DNA of 64,000 nt from Pseudomonas viridiflava (lineage in GTDB: Bacteria; Pseudomonadota; Gammaproteobacteria; Pseudomonadales; Pseudomonadaceae): positions 1 to 64,000 of the forward strand of contig NZ_UWFA01000449.1 of NCBI RefSeq assembly GCF_900601905.1. Direction: 5' to 3'. The position numbers were made by a program, and so were the translations under genes. Every line of letters begins with the position of its first letter. Positions within the stretch are counted from its first letter, which is position 1. The notes under the pieces are model-generated. The model searched no databases. It saw only the letters and a program-made list of their open reading frames with translations, and was not told where the DNA came from. Below, piece after piece: positions 63,482-64,000 of the stretch.

Positions 63482-64000
63482 TTCGTTGTTCGAAGTTGTT
63501 GTGTACGCAGCCTTTGCATCCCTTGCGTTGTCTATAGTTTCACTGTGCTGTATCCTATACTTTAAAAGAAGCAAAACTTCTTATAATGAGGAGGCTCGAC
63601 GCATTGAAATGGATGTCATGCGCAGTTCATTTGAAGAAAAGATATATCTTTTAACTGAGAGGATGCAGAAGAATTCTTCGCGTTGGAAAGATGTGAATCA
63701 TTTGATACTCGACGGAAATTCAAAATCTCCTATTGGTCACAGGTTGAATAGCCAGGGTCGCAAAGTTCCCTATCTAAATGCTAATCATTTTTTTGAGGAG
63801 TTGGGAATAAATATCGATGCCTTGGAGATGGTTGATAATCAAGTTTTCGTTTTAACGCCATTCCATGAAAGATACGAGCAAACATTTCTGACCATTAAAG
63901 CAGGATGTGATTTAAACAAGTTGGTGGCGGTAAGGGGTGATGAGTCCTTCAAGGCTGGTAATATTCTAAAGCATATTATTGAACAGATTATTATTTCTCC
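63471..64000 (+). CDS. Membrane-anchored protein with possible nucleotide-processing domain, cut by window edge
   Basis: The first 176 codons are visible. An N-terminal membrane helix (about residues 8-28) is followed by a charged, probably coiled-coil stretch (30-75), and then by an alpha/beta domain starting VFVLTPFHERYEQTFLTIKA. The pattern of a strand ending in a polar loop, followed by helix and GDESFKAGNILKHIIEQI, recalls TIR-like or nucleoside-deoxyribosyltransferase-like folds used in anti-phage effectors; this is a weak structural impression. The gene overlaps the four-helix membrane protein and continues beyond 64000. Confidence 0.6.
   Translation, partial: MLANSLFEVVVYAAFASLALSIVSLCCILYFKRSKTSYNEEARRIEMDVMRSSFEEKIYLLTERMQKNSSRWKDVNHLILDGNSKSPIGHRLNSQGRKVPYLNANHFFEELGINIDALEMVDNQVFVLTPFHERYEQTFLTIKAGCDLNKLVAVRGDESFKAGNILKHIIEQIIIS

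Overview
The window looks like a Pseudomonas chromosome, probably from the fluorescens/syringae side of the genus. The left part is GC-rich and carries pseudomonad intergenic REP-type inverted pairs, and its gene order from ABC transporter through cyclophilin, hydrolase and LysR regulator to azoreductase resembles, from memory, P. aeruginosa PA3228-PA3223. No rRNA or tRNA gene was seen. Region 1 (1-20 kb) is mostly ordinary chromosome: two tandem DUF6708 genes behind a VasX-like type VI secretion effector, a beta-ketoacyl-ACP synthase III, a porin, degraded relics of DUF6543/NEL-type effector genes, a FemAB-like acyltransferase, an ABC exporter, ppiA, a hydrolase, a LysR regulator, azoR, a DUF4432 protein and a DMT exporter. 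Region 2 (20.2-44.6 kb) is an AT-richer accessory island. It begins inside a mechanosensitive channel gene whose 5' part is missing. Next to the break are short repeats, then a tightly coupled block of three tyrosine-recombinase-family genes and one small gene, an arrangement like Tn554-type or gamma-mobile-trio elements. Behind it lie unknown genes and then anti-phage functions: a two-gene Hachiman system (hamA-hamB), a two-gene Septu system (ptuA-ptuB) and an Mrr-type restriction enzyme with a zinc ribbon. Further right are an asparaginase relic, an XRE regulator, two DUF6957 paralogues, a metallophosphoesterase and a truncated HAD hydrolase. Region 3 (44.6-49.3 kb) is a nested insertion. 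An IS3-family element, itself truncated, is split by an IS66-family element of 3,951 bp with perfect 16-bp inverted repeats and an 8-bp target duplication. That IS66-type unit carries a complete methyl-accepting chemotaxis protein gene as cargo, while its own tnpB and tnpC are fused and frameshifted. Region 4 (49.4-64 kb) holds a second chemoreceptor gene behind an 11-copy CTCAG tandem repeat; a fluoride riboswitch with crcB, a DUF190 gene and a truncated pyrophosphatase gene; a secreted alpha/beta hydrolase; two divergent c-di-GMP enzymes (GGDEF-EAL and GGDEF); a GNAT acetyltransferase; an MvaT-like silencer; and a 50-residue DUF2256 protein. It ends in a graveyard of broken genes and an overlapping pair of membrane-protein genes cut by the window edge, which may be a further defence module. 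The clearest functional groups are the T6SS effector with its DUF6708 neighbours, the defence island driven by the recombinase block, the fluoride-response operon, and the clustered signalling genes.
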